NCBI GenBank assembly: GCA_050305935.1
Contig: JBNLGG010000001.1
Coordinates: forward strand, 1 to 64,000
Direction of reading: 5' to 3'
DNA from: CAJXNP01 sp050305935
Lineage (GTDB): Bacteria; Bacteroidota; Bacteroidia; Cytophagales; Cyclobacteriaceae
DNA: 64,000 nucleotides
Positions 24,021 through 33,253 of this stretch are shown here, one piece after another. Each line of letters opens with the position of its first letter. The first letter of the stretch is position 1. A program made the translations under genes and the position numbers. Under the pieces are notes generated by a model. The model worked only from the letters and a program-made list of their open reading frames with translations, ran no database searches and had not been told where the DNA came from.

Positions 24021-26333
24021 TTGATCGAGCGATTATTCATACTGTTTTGCCTGTTTTTCTTTAGCTGCTACCCCTCCTTTTCACAACCTCCAAAGGTGGC
24101 CTTGGTATTAAGTGGTGGGGGAGCCAAAGGGCTGGCACACATAGGTGTCATCAAAGCCCTGGAAGAAAAAAATATCCCAATTGATTATATCGTTGGGACC
24201 TCCATGGGGGCAATTGTTGGGGCATTTTATGCAGCAGGTTATTCGCCTGAGGAGATGGAGGAAATCGCGTCGTCAAAGGAATTTATTAATTGGGTGAATG
24301 GAAAGCTGGAAGAAGATTACAACTATTTTTTTCACAAAAAATCAAATACGTCCTCCATTTTCAGGGTGGGGCTCGGCATCGACAGCACCTTAAATACAAG
24401 TTTCTCAACTAATCTCGCCAGTGATATTTCACTGAACTTTGCTCTCTGTCAACTGTTATGCCAGGCCTCACAAGCCTCAAATTATAATTTCGATAACCTT
24501 ATGATTCCCTACCGGGCGATGGCCTCGGAAATTTTTACCCAAAGAAGCGTTTCATTGAACAAGGGTTCTTTGGAAAGCGCCGTTCGTGCATCCATGTCGG
24601 TACCATTATTTTACGATCCCATTAAAATCGACAACCAGTTTTTATTCGATGGGGGCATTTACGACAACTTTCCAATAGACGTAGCGCTTAATGAATTTGA
24701 TCCTGATTTTATCATTGGCTCAAATGTCGCGGAAAAAATTTGGAATGAATATCCATACAATGAAGATGCTGAATTGATAGAAAAATCACTTTTTTTATTG
24801 CTGTTGGATAAATCAAATACCGAATTGTTAGCGGAAGATGGATTATATATCGGGCCTAACATTGATCCCTTCAGTGGTGTTGACTTTACCAAATCAGCAG
24901 AATTAATTGATAGCGGTTTTACTGCCACCATCAAAGCCCTCAATGAAGGGAATCTGGAAAAAGTAATATCGCCAAGATCAAAGGATGAAGTGGATCAAAG
25001 ACGAAAGGAGTTTCGTGCTAAACAAAAGGAAATCATAATTAAAGAAGTAAACTTTAAGGGTTTCTCAAAGTCGCAGGAGTTATATTTAAAACAGTTCTTT
25101 AAGATTGAAAAAAAGAGGCTACTTACATTTGAAGATGTAAAGAAGGCCTATTTTCAAATTGTGAGTGAAGAATTTTTTAACGAAGTCTATCCCCGGGTCG
25201 AGTACAGAGATGACTTGCAAGCCTTTAGTTTTAGTCTGGAAGGGAAACGAAACAAAAAACTGAACATCGACCTTGGAGGAAATATTTCTACGCGGAGCAT
25301 TAGTGAAATATATCTGGGTTTGGGGTATAAGACATTTACCGGCCCGCTGATGGAGCACCAGCTTGATTTTTATTCCGGAAGGATGTATCAGTCATTGGGC
25401 TATAAAATAAGGGGGTATTTCCCCGGGTCTAATTTCATCTATTTGCAGCCGGAGATTATTTTAAATAAATGGGATTATATCAATAGCCAGGACCTGATCT
25501 TCGGTGGCGATCCTTCGACCATTTTGAAAGAAATTGACCGTAAGTATGCCCTGACCACCGGCTTTGCGCTCGGTTTAAAATTCCGGGGCGAATTGGAGGG
25601 AGCATATATTGACAATAACTTTTCTTATAGTAACAGAGACAACCTCAATTTGTATGATACACTAGATGACACAGCATTTAAAGGCTGGAAGGTTGGTTTT
25701 CGGGTTACTGCTGATAATCTTAATCGAAAGCTTTATCCAAGTGAAGGAAAGCGCTTTGCCTTAAAAGGCTATTATTTTTTCGGTGATGAATTTTATGAGC
25801 CAGGCACCACATCGCAGTTTAGTATCGGTGAAATGCATTTCACCCGGGCCTGGATGATCGCACAGCTTGACATTGAAAAGTATTTTAAAGTGTCAAAGTC
25901 ATACAGTTTGGGTTGGCGGGTGAATGCCGCAATATCTAACCAACCTTTCTTCTCAAATTATTATTCTACCCTTATCATGGCGCCGGCATTTTACCCATTG
26001 CCGGATAGTAAGACCTTGTTCCTGAAAAATTTCAGGGCCCATGCGTTTGCTGCAGGTGGACTAATGAATGTGTTTGAAATCAGGCGAAATCTTGATATCA
26101 GGCTGGAAGCTTATGCATTTGCGCCTTATAAAAAGATTGTAAACAATGACCAATTTCCGGAATATTCCACGGCTTTTAAGGATATTTATTTGTCTGGAAC
26201 TGCTGCTTTGGTGTTTCACAGCCCACTCGGTCCCATCAGTACGAACTTGAACTATTATGATGACCCCAAACAAAATTGGATATTTTATTTTAGCGTAGGG
26301 TATTTAATTTTTAACAAACAGTCTTTTGAGTAG
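24021..26333 (+). CDS. Patatin-like phospholipase with POTRA and outer-membrane barrel
   Basis: A secreted patatin domain joined to an Omp85-type barrel, the layout of PlpD/type Vd autotransporters. Numbered from TTG 24021 (770 residues), the parts are a signal peptide to SFSQ (about 22), the oxyanion loop GGGAKG at 32-37, the nucleophile elbow GTSMG with Ser61, and the catalytic Asp210 in DGG. One POTRA-like region follows (about 335-410, IKEVNFKGFSKSQELYLKQFF), then a 16-strand-like barrel to the C-terminus. The frame is open to GTG 23958, but the TTG gives a normal signal peptide. Its stop codon abuts that of the convergent cstA gene with no gap. Confidence 0.85.
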   Translation: MIERLFILFCLFFFSCYPSFSQPPKVALVLSGGGAKGLAHIGVIKALEEKNIPIDYIVGTSMGAIVGAFYAAGYSPEEMEEIASSKEFINWVNGKLEEDYNYFFHKKSNTSSIFRVGLGIDSTLNTSFSTNLASDISLNFALCQLLCQASQASNYNFDNLMIPYRAMASEIFTQRSVSLNKGSLESAVRASMSVPLFYDPIKIDNQFLFDGGIYDNFPIDVALNEFDPDFIIGSNVAEKIWNEYPYNEDAELIEKSLFLLLLDKSNTELLAEDGLYIGPNIDPFSGVDFTKSAELIDSGFTATIKALNEGNLEKVISPRSKDEVDQRRKEFRAKQKEIIIKEVNFKGFSKSQELYLKQFFKIEKKRLLTFEDVKKAYFQIVSEEFFNEVYPRVEYRDDLQAFSFSLEGKRNKKLNIDLGGNISTRSISEIYLGLGYKTFTGPLMEHQLDFYSGRMYQSLGYKIRGYFPGSNFIYLQPEIILNKWDYINSQDLIFGGDPSTILKEIDRKYALTTGFALGLKFRGELEGAYIDNNFSYSNRDNLNLYDTLDDTAFKGWKVGFRVTADNLNRKLYPSEGKRFALKGYYFFGDEFYEPGTTSQFSIGEMHFTRAWMIAQLDIEKYFKVSKSYSLGWRVNAAISNQPFFSNYYSTLIMAPAFYPLPDSKTLFLKNFRAHAFAAGGLMNVFEIRRNLDIRLEAYAFAPYKKIVNNDQFPEYSTAFKDIYLSGTAALVFHSPLGPISTNLNYYDDPKQNWIFYFSVGYLIFNKQSFE

Positions 26334-27977
26334 TCAGGACTGCGATACCAGCCTAGGCGAAAAGTATACAATTCTGACAGCTTCAAAAACGAGGATTAAA
26401 GCGAGTATAAAAAGGAATAAAGCAATAATCCCAATAGCCGTAAAGCCGCTTTGGTAAATAAGTTGAACTAACGCCCAGAGGGTCATCACCAGCATTAAAA
26501 CCATTGGGATGGCCACAAACACGGTCTTCTTTCCCAATTTCTTTAACCAGACGTATACCACCAGTAAGGCCAATCCTGCCAGTAGCTGGTTGGTTGCGCC
26601 AAAGACAGGCCATACAGCCTTCCAGGCAGGAATTGGATTTCCGCTCGGGTCGTATATTGGAACAAAAGAAAAAATCAAGGGTGCCAACAGGGTAAGCGAC
26701 GTAGAAATATAGCGCACATTTTTTCCTTTCAGGTCAAAAAACTCCTCAAATATATATCGGCCAAGCCGTGTGCTAGTATCGAGTGTCGTCAGGAGAAAAG
26801 TGGAAACTGCCAGGATACCAAAGGATTGCCCGATGGCTGGAGACAGCCCTACCGTTCCAAGAAAAGAACCCATGCCAGCTCCAAAAATTGAGAGAGGATC
26901 ACTTTTGATCAAGGGATCGCTTTTTGTCAGCATAACTACTCCGAATAATGAAATGACAGCCACCAGGCCTTCTATGAGCATGGCTCCATATCCTATTTTC
27001 CTGGCGTCAGATTCTTTGTTAAGTTGTTTAGAAGTAGTGCCACTGGCTACTATCGAATGGAATCCCGAGCAGGCACCGCAGGCAATGGTGATAAATAAAA
27101 TGGGGAACAGCGTTCCTCTGTTGATATCTTTCCAAACCGTAAAAGCAGGGTATTCAATTGTATTAGAGCCAAACAAAATGCCAATAAATGCGCCGATAAT
27201 ACACGCATAAAGAAGGAAGGATGACAAATAGTCCCGCGGTTGGAGCAGTGTCCAAACCGGTAAAATGGCCGCGAAAAAAGCGTAAACAATCAGTACAATA
27301 TTCCATGAGAGGCTGGGATTGCGCATGAAAAATCCCGGGAGAATACTGTCATCGAGAGGAAAGAGGTGGCCAAAGTAAACCCCAAAAAACAACAGGGGAA
27401 CAAAAACAATGGAAACCCAAAGCAATGGCCATTTCATTCTGTAGCTCAACAAGCCGAAAGCAAGCGCCAGAAAAATAAACAGGGAGGAGGAAGTCCCAAC
27501 TTCCGGATTGGTGACCATCGTCGTGGATGTGAGATCGACGAATACGATCAAAATATAGATCATGGTAAGCCAGATAAAAGCAAGGAATAATTTAAATGAC
27601 AGTGGTGTCATGTATTCGTTAGCTATCTCGGCAATGGACTTCGCTTTGTGGCGGATCGAGGCAACCAGGGCAGTATAATCATGAACACCACCTACGAATA
27701 TCGACCCGATCACAATCCATAGTATGGCCGGCACCCAGCCAAAAGCGGCTCCAGCGATGATGGGCCCTACGATCGGGCCGGCTCCCGCAATCGATGAAAA
27801 ATGATGACCCAACAAAACGGGTGTTTTGGTGGGCACCCTGTCAATGCCATCGTATTCAGCATGACTGGGTGTTTCCCTTTTATCGTCTATCTCAAAAGTT
27901 TTGTCTAAAAATCTCCCGTAAAGACGATATGCCAGAAAAAAAACAACAATGACAGAAATAAAAATAATTGCCAGCAT
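26334..27977 (-). CDS. cstA: Carbon starvation protein CstA-type transporter
   Basis: An inner-membrane carrier of the CstA family; members import peptides or pyruvate when carbon is short. The 547 residues (a shorter form than the roughly 700-residue E. coli protein) hold about 15 hydrophobic segments. The conserved opening block HHFSSIAGAGPIVGPIIAGAAFGW is at about 54-77, followed by GGVHDYTALVAS and CGACSGFHSIVASGTTSKQL. No CstA regulator or CstX partner is adjacent. Upstream 74 nt separate it from fabD on the same strand. Confidence 0.92.
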   Translation of the reverse strand: MLAIIFISVIVVFFLAYRLYGRFLDKTFEIDDKRETPSHAEYDGIDRVPTKTPVLLGHHFSSIAGAGPIVGPIIAGAAFGWVPAILWIVIGSIFVGGVHDYTALVASIRHKAKSIAEIANEYMTPLSFKLFLAFIWLTMIYILIVFVDLTSTTMVTNPEVGTSSSLFIFLALAFGLLSYRMKWPLLWVSIVFVPLLFFGVYFGHLFPLDDSILPGFFMRNPSLSWNIVLIVYAFFAAILPVWTLLQPRDYLSSFLLYACIIGAFIGILFGSNTIEYPAFTVWKDINRGTLFPILFITIACGACSGFHSIVASGTTSKQLNKESDARKIGYGAMLIEGLVAVISLFGVVMLTKSDPLIKSDPLSIFGAGMGSFLGTVGLSPAIGQSFGILAVSTFLLTTLDTSTRLGRYIFEEFFDLKGKNVRYISTSLTLLAPLIFSFVPIYDPSGNPIPAWKAVWPVFGATNQLLAGLALLVVYVWLKKLGKKTVFVAIPMVLMLVMTLWALVQLIYQSGFTAIGIIALFLFILALILVFEAVRIVYFSPRLVSQS

Positions 27978-28051
27978 AAACTCCTTTTTAATCAGGAAAT
28001 TTACATTAATTTTTTAATTCGGATAGGAAATAGCACGACAATCTCTTGTTC

Positions 28052-28924
28052 CTACAGGCTACCTACTTCTGCATCTCGGTGGATTTTTTTGACAAGCCCC
28101 TGCAATACTTTTCCTGGGCCTGACTCAATGAATGTACTCGCTCCATCGGCTACCATTGCCTGAACTGACTGCGTCCATTTTACTGGGCCGGTTAGCTGGG
28201 CGATCAGGTTTTTTTTGATGGTTTCAATGTCGCTTGAAGGAGCGGCTGTCACATTTTGATAGATAGGGCAGACAGGATCTGAGAATTTTGTATTCAATAT
28301 TGCCTGCTCCAGCTCGGCCCTCGCCGGTTCCATTAATGGAGAATGGAAAGCGCCTCCAACTGGCAAAGGCAATGCTCTTCGCGCTCCGGCTTCCGTTAAT
28401 TGTGCACAGGCAATTTCAATCCCCTTATTGCTTCCCGAAATCACTAATTGGCCAGGACAGTTGTAATTTGCCGGAACGACAACCTCATCAATTTCAGCAC
28501 ATATTTTTTCGACCACCTCGTCGTCTAATCCGATGATCGCAGCCATGGTGGAGGGGTTTTGTTCGCAAGCTTTTTGCATTCCCATCGCACGGGCGTATAC
28601 AAGTTTCAGTCCATCTTCAAAAGTGAGAGCGCCGTTAGCAACCAGTGCAGAAAACTCACCCAATGAGTGACCTGCCACCATATCGGGTTTAAAATCATCA
28701 TGGATCACCGCATTAATGACAGAATGCAGGTAGATAGCGGGTTGGGTAACTTTCGTCTGCTTTAGTTCTTCGGCCGTTCCTGCGAACATGATATCTGTGA
28801 TTTTGTACCCTAATATATCATTGGCGGATTCAAACAGTTTTTTTGCTTTGTCAGAACTTTCGTACAGGTCTTTACCCATGCCTGAGAATTGAGCGCCCTG
28901 ACCCGGGAATACATATGCTTTCAT
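28052..28924 (-). CDS. fabD: Malonyl-CoA:ACP transacylase
   Basis: Moves malonyl from CoA to acyl carrier protein to supply fatty-acid elongation. Numbered from the ATG at 28922-28924 (290 residues), the active sites are GQGAQ at 8-12, GHSLG with Ser87, and His194 in GAFHSP. This start places the family opening MKAYVFPGQGAQ at the N-terminus; the frame is open another 18 codons upstream without family resemblance. No other fab gene is next to it. Confidence 0.95.
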   Translation of the reverse strand: MKAYVFPGQGAQFSGMGKDLYESSDKAKKLFESANDILGYKITDIMFAGTAEELKQTKVTQPAIYLHSVINAVIHDDFKPDMVAGHSLGEFSALVANGALTFEDGLKLVYARAMGMQKACEQNPSTMAAIIGLDDEVVEKICAEIDEVVVPANYNCPGQLVISGSNKGIEIACAQLTEAGARRALPLPVGGAFHSPLMEPARAELEQAILNTKFSDPVCPIYQNVTAAPSSDIETIKKNLIAQLTGPVKWTQSVQAMVADGASTFIESGPGKVLQGLVKKIHRDAEVGSL

Positions 28925-29038
28925 AGTCAATTGAATTTTGAATATGCTGCAAAAATGTTGTTTTTTAGCCAGCTTCAAAAAAAATTAACATGGAATAATA
29001 ATCCGGCGCTCAAAAAGTCTTCCAGGGATATCAAACAC

Positions 29039-29449
29039 TTAAATAAACTTTGCTTTAAGTTCAGGCGTAGGAATCATGCATTTGTCTTTCTTGCCAAACC
29101 ATTTGTATCGGTTTCTGGCAATAAAATCATATACCATGTCGCGGATAGGTTTTGGTATGATGATGAACACCCAGGATAATTTTATAATTCCTTTTAAGTG
29201 CCTCGCAACCCGCAACGCGGCAGTGCTTTTCGTGAAAACCTTCCCATTCTCCAGGAGAACGAAGCTTTTAAGAGATTGATTCTCCGGGTTCAATGTGCTT
29301 GCGGCCAGTTCTGATTGCAGTTGTGAGAAACGAAACCGGTCTTTTTTATCTCTTTTGAGGATATATAGAACCGATGCTTCACATAGATTACATATTCCAT
29401 CAAAAAATATCACCGATTTGCCTGAATGGTAGTTAATTTCCTCTTTCAA
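29039..29449 (-). CDS. DCC-family thiol-disulfide oxidoreductase-like protein (DUF393)
   Basis: A 136-residue protein of the DUF393/DCC family, with the defining D-x-x-C-x-x-C motif at 17-23 (DGICNLC) after the first strand. It has a thioredoxin-like fold by family knowledge; the redox partner is unknown. Its first 17 bases overlap the end of the large gliding-associated gene upstream on the same strand, so it is probably translated from the same mRNA, although a functional link is not evident. Confidence 0.85.
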   Translation of the reverse strand: MKEEINYHSGKSVIFFDGICNLCEASVLYILKRDKKDRFRFSQLQSELAASTLNPENQSLKSFVLLENGKVFTKSTAALRVARHLKGIIKLSWVFIIIPKPIRDMVYDFIARNRYKWFGKKDKCMIPTPELKAKFI

Positions 29450-32255
29450 CCTTTAACCATCCTTTATATTCAATCTCCCGTTTGTTAGGGTCTAGCATAT
29501 CAAACGTCACGTAAGCAATATAATAATACACACCGGAAGCTACAGGCCGGCCATTTGAAGCTATCCCATCCCATTGGATGTAAATGGAGCTTTCACCACT
29601 ATCTGAAGCCGAATTATACACCTTCTGCCCCCATCTGTTAAACACCTCAAACCGGACCGATTCGACGAACCTTGGACAGAAGCGGTAAGGGTTGCCTTCA
29701 TCGTAAGGGTATTCATAATAGGCCTCGAAGACGTCATTAAAGTCATCACCGTTTGGTGTAAAAACATTGGGAAGAAAGTAATAGGGGCAATTGTCATTAC
29801 ACATTACCTCTGTTGGCTCACTTTCATTTCCCGAGCGGTCTACTGCAGTGATGTAATAGCAGCCTTTATAAGATGCAATGTCACTGTGAACAAAAAAAGT
29901 GTCCCGCACATAGGCGATTTCGGTGAAGTCGCTTTCTCTACCAGATTCAGAGAAATAGACCTTAAAGCCGCGTACGTCCGAACCACACTCATCATTAAAG
30001 TCGAAACCCCAGGTTAATTCATTTTCAAAATTATCAAAGTTACATGGTTCATTTTGAATATTGTCGCAGTTGCCATTGAGCTCCGAATTAACAATTATAA
30101 ATTCCTGAGGCCCACAAGGTGGGATGGAGTCATTTGGCTGGGCGCAGATGACTTGAGAATTATTTTCAAAAGGCTCAAGGATTTTGTCGTTTCCGTAAGT
30201 GCCTCTGGTGGTGATGTAATAGCAGTATTCGATTTTGTCATCGAGAATACTCTCCCCGGTAGCTGATCCGTCATCGAGATAAAAGAATCCATTTCCAAAT
30301 ACATTGGTGCTATCAATTAACACCAGTTGGTCCGGATTTTCATTAGGTACATGATCCCTGTAGATCAGGTGATTTGGGAAGTTTTGTGCAAAATTGGTCC
30401 ATGGAGTGTTGGCTGTCCAGTTTAACTCAATCGCACCCTTTAAAGCTGTCGGCTCAAGCCTCACGGACGACGCCACTGCCGAAGTATCTATAGCATCAAA
30501 ATTGGCATCATAGGTCACTACGTAATAGTTATATACCTGGTCTTCCGTGTTAAGACCGGTATCGACGAAAGTCGTATCGGTGATTCTGCCTCCGGAAATC
30601 AATAGATTTCCGGGTGCGGTAAAGCCTGTTCCCCGGTATAATTCATAATAAAATGGTTCAGGATTGATACCTGTGTCAACACCGAAAGGAGAGGTCCACC
30701 TCACAAATATTTCGCCATTGCTTACATCAGTTGTTTCGATGGAAACATTTGTTATTAGTGCATCCACTTCTTCCGTCAGCAAGGTGCAGGACTCCTCAGA
30801 AACGACACTTTCCATGTATTCAGGCACATTAAAGGTGGCGACTAGCCGGTAACAATAATTCACGCCATAGAGAAGTTCATTGTCTGTATCCAGAAAAGAA
30901 GTGCTATTCGCCGGAACCTCCGCTATTAATTCATACCCGGAGTTTGGAGGTATGCCCAGTTCACAGTTTCCCGGCATGTAGGCGTATTCATCTACTTTTC
31001 TGTAGATTTTTATTGTTTTGGCGTTGCTACATTCGTATTGATCCCATGTCAGGCTTACTGTGTTTTGAGCACCCTGCTCTGCCATTAATCCCTGAGGAGG
31101 TGGCCCCACTACTTTGATGAGCCAAGTCCCGTAGGTGGCAAGCTTAATCCCATTTAGGGTGTCCTCGGCCTTAAATACTACCTGGTAGTCTGAGCTACTT
31201 ATTCTTTCACATGTAGTTTGCCAGGAAAAATTGGCGGTGGCGGGGCTGGGTTGAAAAACAGGTGGATCGGGGGTAAGTTTAGCAGGATTATTTGTAAACT
31301 CATACACCAAACCAAAGCTGGATATCTTAACGTCATTGTTATCAGGATCGACGGCCATGATCTCCGCTTCCAGCAGACTTCCGGCTACCACACAAGTATC
31401 GGGAGGCAGGATCAATTCCGGTCGCTCATTGTCACATTCTGCGACCCGCACCTGCATATCCCTAATTACGAAGCCATATGGATAATACTTGCCATTGATT
31501 TTTTTCCATGAAATTATTTTAAAAGCAAAGTTATATTCTCCCTGCCCTCCCGGTGCGTCCCATTTAATGTCTCCCGTTACCGGATTGATCGTAAAGGTGG
31601 CGGAACCATTTTGTTGCTCGTTTTGGGCGTTGTACTTGTTTCTGTCAAATACATCCGGAAAACGGTAGTTGTCCACAGTGTTTTTAGCATCTTTCTTTGG
31701 GATGGTAAATTCATAAGAAAGGCTATCGCCATCTAAATCAATGGCACCGGGATTATGAAAAAAGGCCACTCCGGTACATGCTTTATCGATCGGGGGGTTC
31801 AATAAAATGGGACTATTGTCACATCCCAGTACGTCGTCAATAACGATTTGTGTTTGAACCGAAAACGCCGTGCCAACAGATTGGTCCATATTAACGATGT
31901 CGGCATTACGGTTTTCTTCCCTAAACGTGATCGTGTAATAACCTGAACTTGGGAAGGGATGGGTTCTGTAATAGATCACTTTCTCAATATTGTCACCTAA
32001 AAATTCGCGGTAGTCAGGCTCCGATCCTCTGAGGTCGAGATCCTCCTTTTGTTGTCCATGTCCGTAGTCAAGAGTTCCCAGGCCAGGTTCCACCCCCTCA
32101 GTATCCACGTACATGATCAAGGTAATCCGATAGGTGCGTGAGGAGCAGGAAATCCGCTCTGCCTGGATTTCACCAGCCCGTACATGGGTAGCAGATGCCT
32201 GATGCGAGACGATTAGAAATAGTAATGCTATGGTAGGGAGTATAAACCGCTTCAT
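29433..32255 (-). CDS. Large surface protein with gliding motility-associated (CHU_C) C-terminus
   Basis: A 940-residue exported protein. It has a signal peptide (about 1-22, ending QASA), then an Ig/cadherin-like region (about 100-380), several fibronectin type III-like repeats (about 385-800, for example QGLMAEQGAQNTVSLTWDQY and FEVNFNWTANTPW-type strands), and a C-terminal gliding motility-associated domain. The latter runs from NVFTPNGDDFNDVFEAYY through FEVFNRWGQKVY to VASGVYYYIAYV, a type B T9SS sorting signal. It is presumably secreted across the outer membrane by T9SS. The substrate or adhesive target is unknown. The 3' end overlaps the DCC gene. Confidence 0.88.
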   Translation of the reverse strand: MKRFILPTIALLFLIVSHQASATHVRAGEIQAERISCSSRTYRITLIMYVDTEGVEPGLGTLDYGHGQQKEDLDLRGSEPDYREFLGDNIEKVIYYRTHPFPSSGYYTITFREENRNADIVNMDQSVGTAFSVQTQIVIDDVLGCDNSPILLNPPIDKACTGVAFFHNPGAIDLDGDSLSYEFTIPKKDAKNTVDNYRFPDVFDRNKYNAQNEQQNGSATFTINPVTGDIKWDAPGGQGEYNFAFKIISWKKINGKYYPYGFVIRDMQVRVAECDNERPELILPPDTCVVAGSLLEAEIMAVDPDNNDVKISSFGLVYEFTNNPAKLTPDPPVFQPSPATANFSWQTTCERISSSDYQVVFKAEDTLNGIKLATYGTWLIKVVGPPPQGLMAEQGAQNTVSLTWDQYECSNAKTIKIYRKVDEYAYMPGNCELGIPPNSGYELIAEVPANSTSFLDTDNELLYGVNYCYRLVATFNVPEYMESVVSEESCTLLTEEVDALITNVSIETTDVSNGEIFVRWTSPFGVDTGINPEPFYYELYRGTGFTAPGNLLISGGRITDTTFVDTGLNTEDQVYNYYVVTYDANFDAIDTSAVASSVRLEPTALKGAIELNWTANTPWTNFAQNFPNHLIYRDHVPNENPDQLVLIDSTNVFGNGFFYLDDGSATGESILDDKIEYCYYITTRGTYGNDKILEPFENNSQVICAQPNDSIPPCGPQEFIIVNSELNGNCDNIQNEPCNFDNFENELTWGFDFNDECGSDVRGFKVYFSESGRESDFTEIAYVRDTFFVHSDIASYKGCYYITAVDRSGNESEPTEVMCNDNCPYYFLPNVFTPNGDDFNDVFEAYYEYPYDEGNPYRFCPRFVESVRFEVFNRWGQKVYNSASDSGESSIYIQWDGIASNGRPVASGVYYYIAYVTFDMLDPNKREIEYKGWLKVERGN

Positions 32256-32414
32256 TTGACCACACTTAGACGTAATTTTAAAATTAGTTTTTTAATTATT
32301 TATTATATAATCAAACACAAAAAAAGAACAAGATGTTGTAAGACAGACTAAAAATGATAATGATCAGGTTCGCCAATTTAGAATGTATTAAAATTAAGAC
32401 ACCATTTAAACTAA

Positions 32415-32447
32415 TTTTGTTTGGTAACGATTCCGAAATTAAATTTG
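32415..32447 (+). promoter_or_regulatory. Promoter of sdhCAB
   Basis: TTTTG at 32415-32419 and TAAATTTG at 32440-32447 are spaced by 20 bp and fit the Bacteroidota TTTG / TAnnTTTG promoter. The sdhC ATG follows at 32488. Confidence 0.6.
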
Positions 32448-32487
32448 AGCACCAAAAAAACAATTCACAAGAAAATAAATTTACACA

Positions 32488-33240
32488 ATGAGTCAGGTAA
32501 AAAAAGTATTTGCCGGTCCGTTAGGAAAAAAGTTCCTGATGGCTCTCACCGGACTGTTTCTCATCACCTTTCTGGTGGTGCATCTTGCCGGTAATTTGCA
32601 ACTATTAAAAGATGATGGAGGATACGCCTTTAATCAGTATGCAATATTTATGACGAGTAACCCTTTGATAAAAACGGTTTCTTATGTGCTCTATACCAGT
32701 ATTTTGGCACACGTTATCATTTCACTGATCCTCACTATAAAAAATCAAAAGGCCAGGCCAGAAAAATATAAAGCGAGCAGCAGCCAGTCTACCAGTATCT
32801 GGCAGTCGCGAAACATGGGCATCCTGGGAACGATCATTTTGATATTTTTAGCTGTACACCTCCAGGGATTCTGGGCTAAGTATCACTGGGGAGCGATGCC
32901 ATATGCTAAGTATGACGTAAGTAATATTGGGGAGGTGTCAAAGTCCTCACTTGTGGGGGCCGATGTTACCGACGAGTTAAAACATGAAGAAGGGGTGTAC
33001 AAAGATCTTTACCTGGTAGTGGCCGAATCCTTTAAGGTATGGTGGATCGTGGCGATTTATATATTGTCAATGATAGGAATGGCTTTTCATCTTTCTCACG
33101 GCTTTCAATCTGCTTTCCAGACCCTGGGGATCAACCATACGTCTTACACACCGGCGATTAAATTCATTGGAACAGCTTTCTCAATTATCATTTCTGCGCT
33201 GTTTGCCTGGATGCCAATTTATTTCTTTTTCATCCATTAA
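32488..33240 (+). CDS. sdhC: Succinate dehydrogenase cytochrome b subunit
   Basis: The membrane anchor of the complex that oxidises succinate and reduces quinone. At 250 residues with five hydrophobic segments, it is the single large cytochrome b of the Bacteroidota/epsilon-type enzyme rather than the SdhC plus SdhD pair. Several membrane-embedded His residues (for example VVHLAGN near 33, AHVIISL near 72, AVHLQGFW near 125 and FHLSHGFQ near 203) are candidates for the two heme b ligands. It is first in the sdhCAB operon, 13 nt before sdhA. Confidence 0.93.
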   Translation: MSQVKKVFAGPLGKKFLMALTGLFLITFLVVHLAGNLQLLKDDGGYAFNQYAIFMTSNPLIKTVSYVLYTSILAHVIISLILTIKNQKARPEKYKASSSQSTSIWQSRNMGILGTIILIFLAVHLQGFWAKYHWGAMPYAKYDVSNIGEVSKSSLVGADVTDELKHEEGVYKDLYLVVAESFKVWWIVAIYILSMIGMAFHLSHGFQSAFQTLGINHTSYTPAIKFIGTAFSIIISALFAWMPIYFFFIH

Positions 33241-33253
33241 TTATTGAGCTGAT

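Noticed and set aside
26770..27210. 146-codon plus-strand frame
   Set aside because: It is antisense to cstA, whose membrane segments and family motifs are intact on the other strand.
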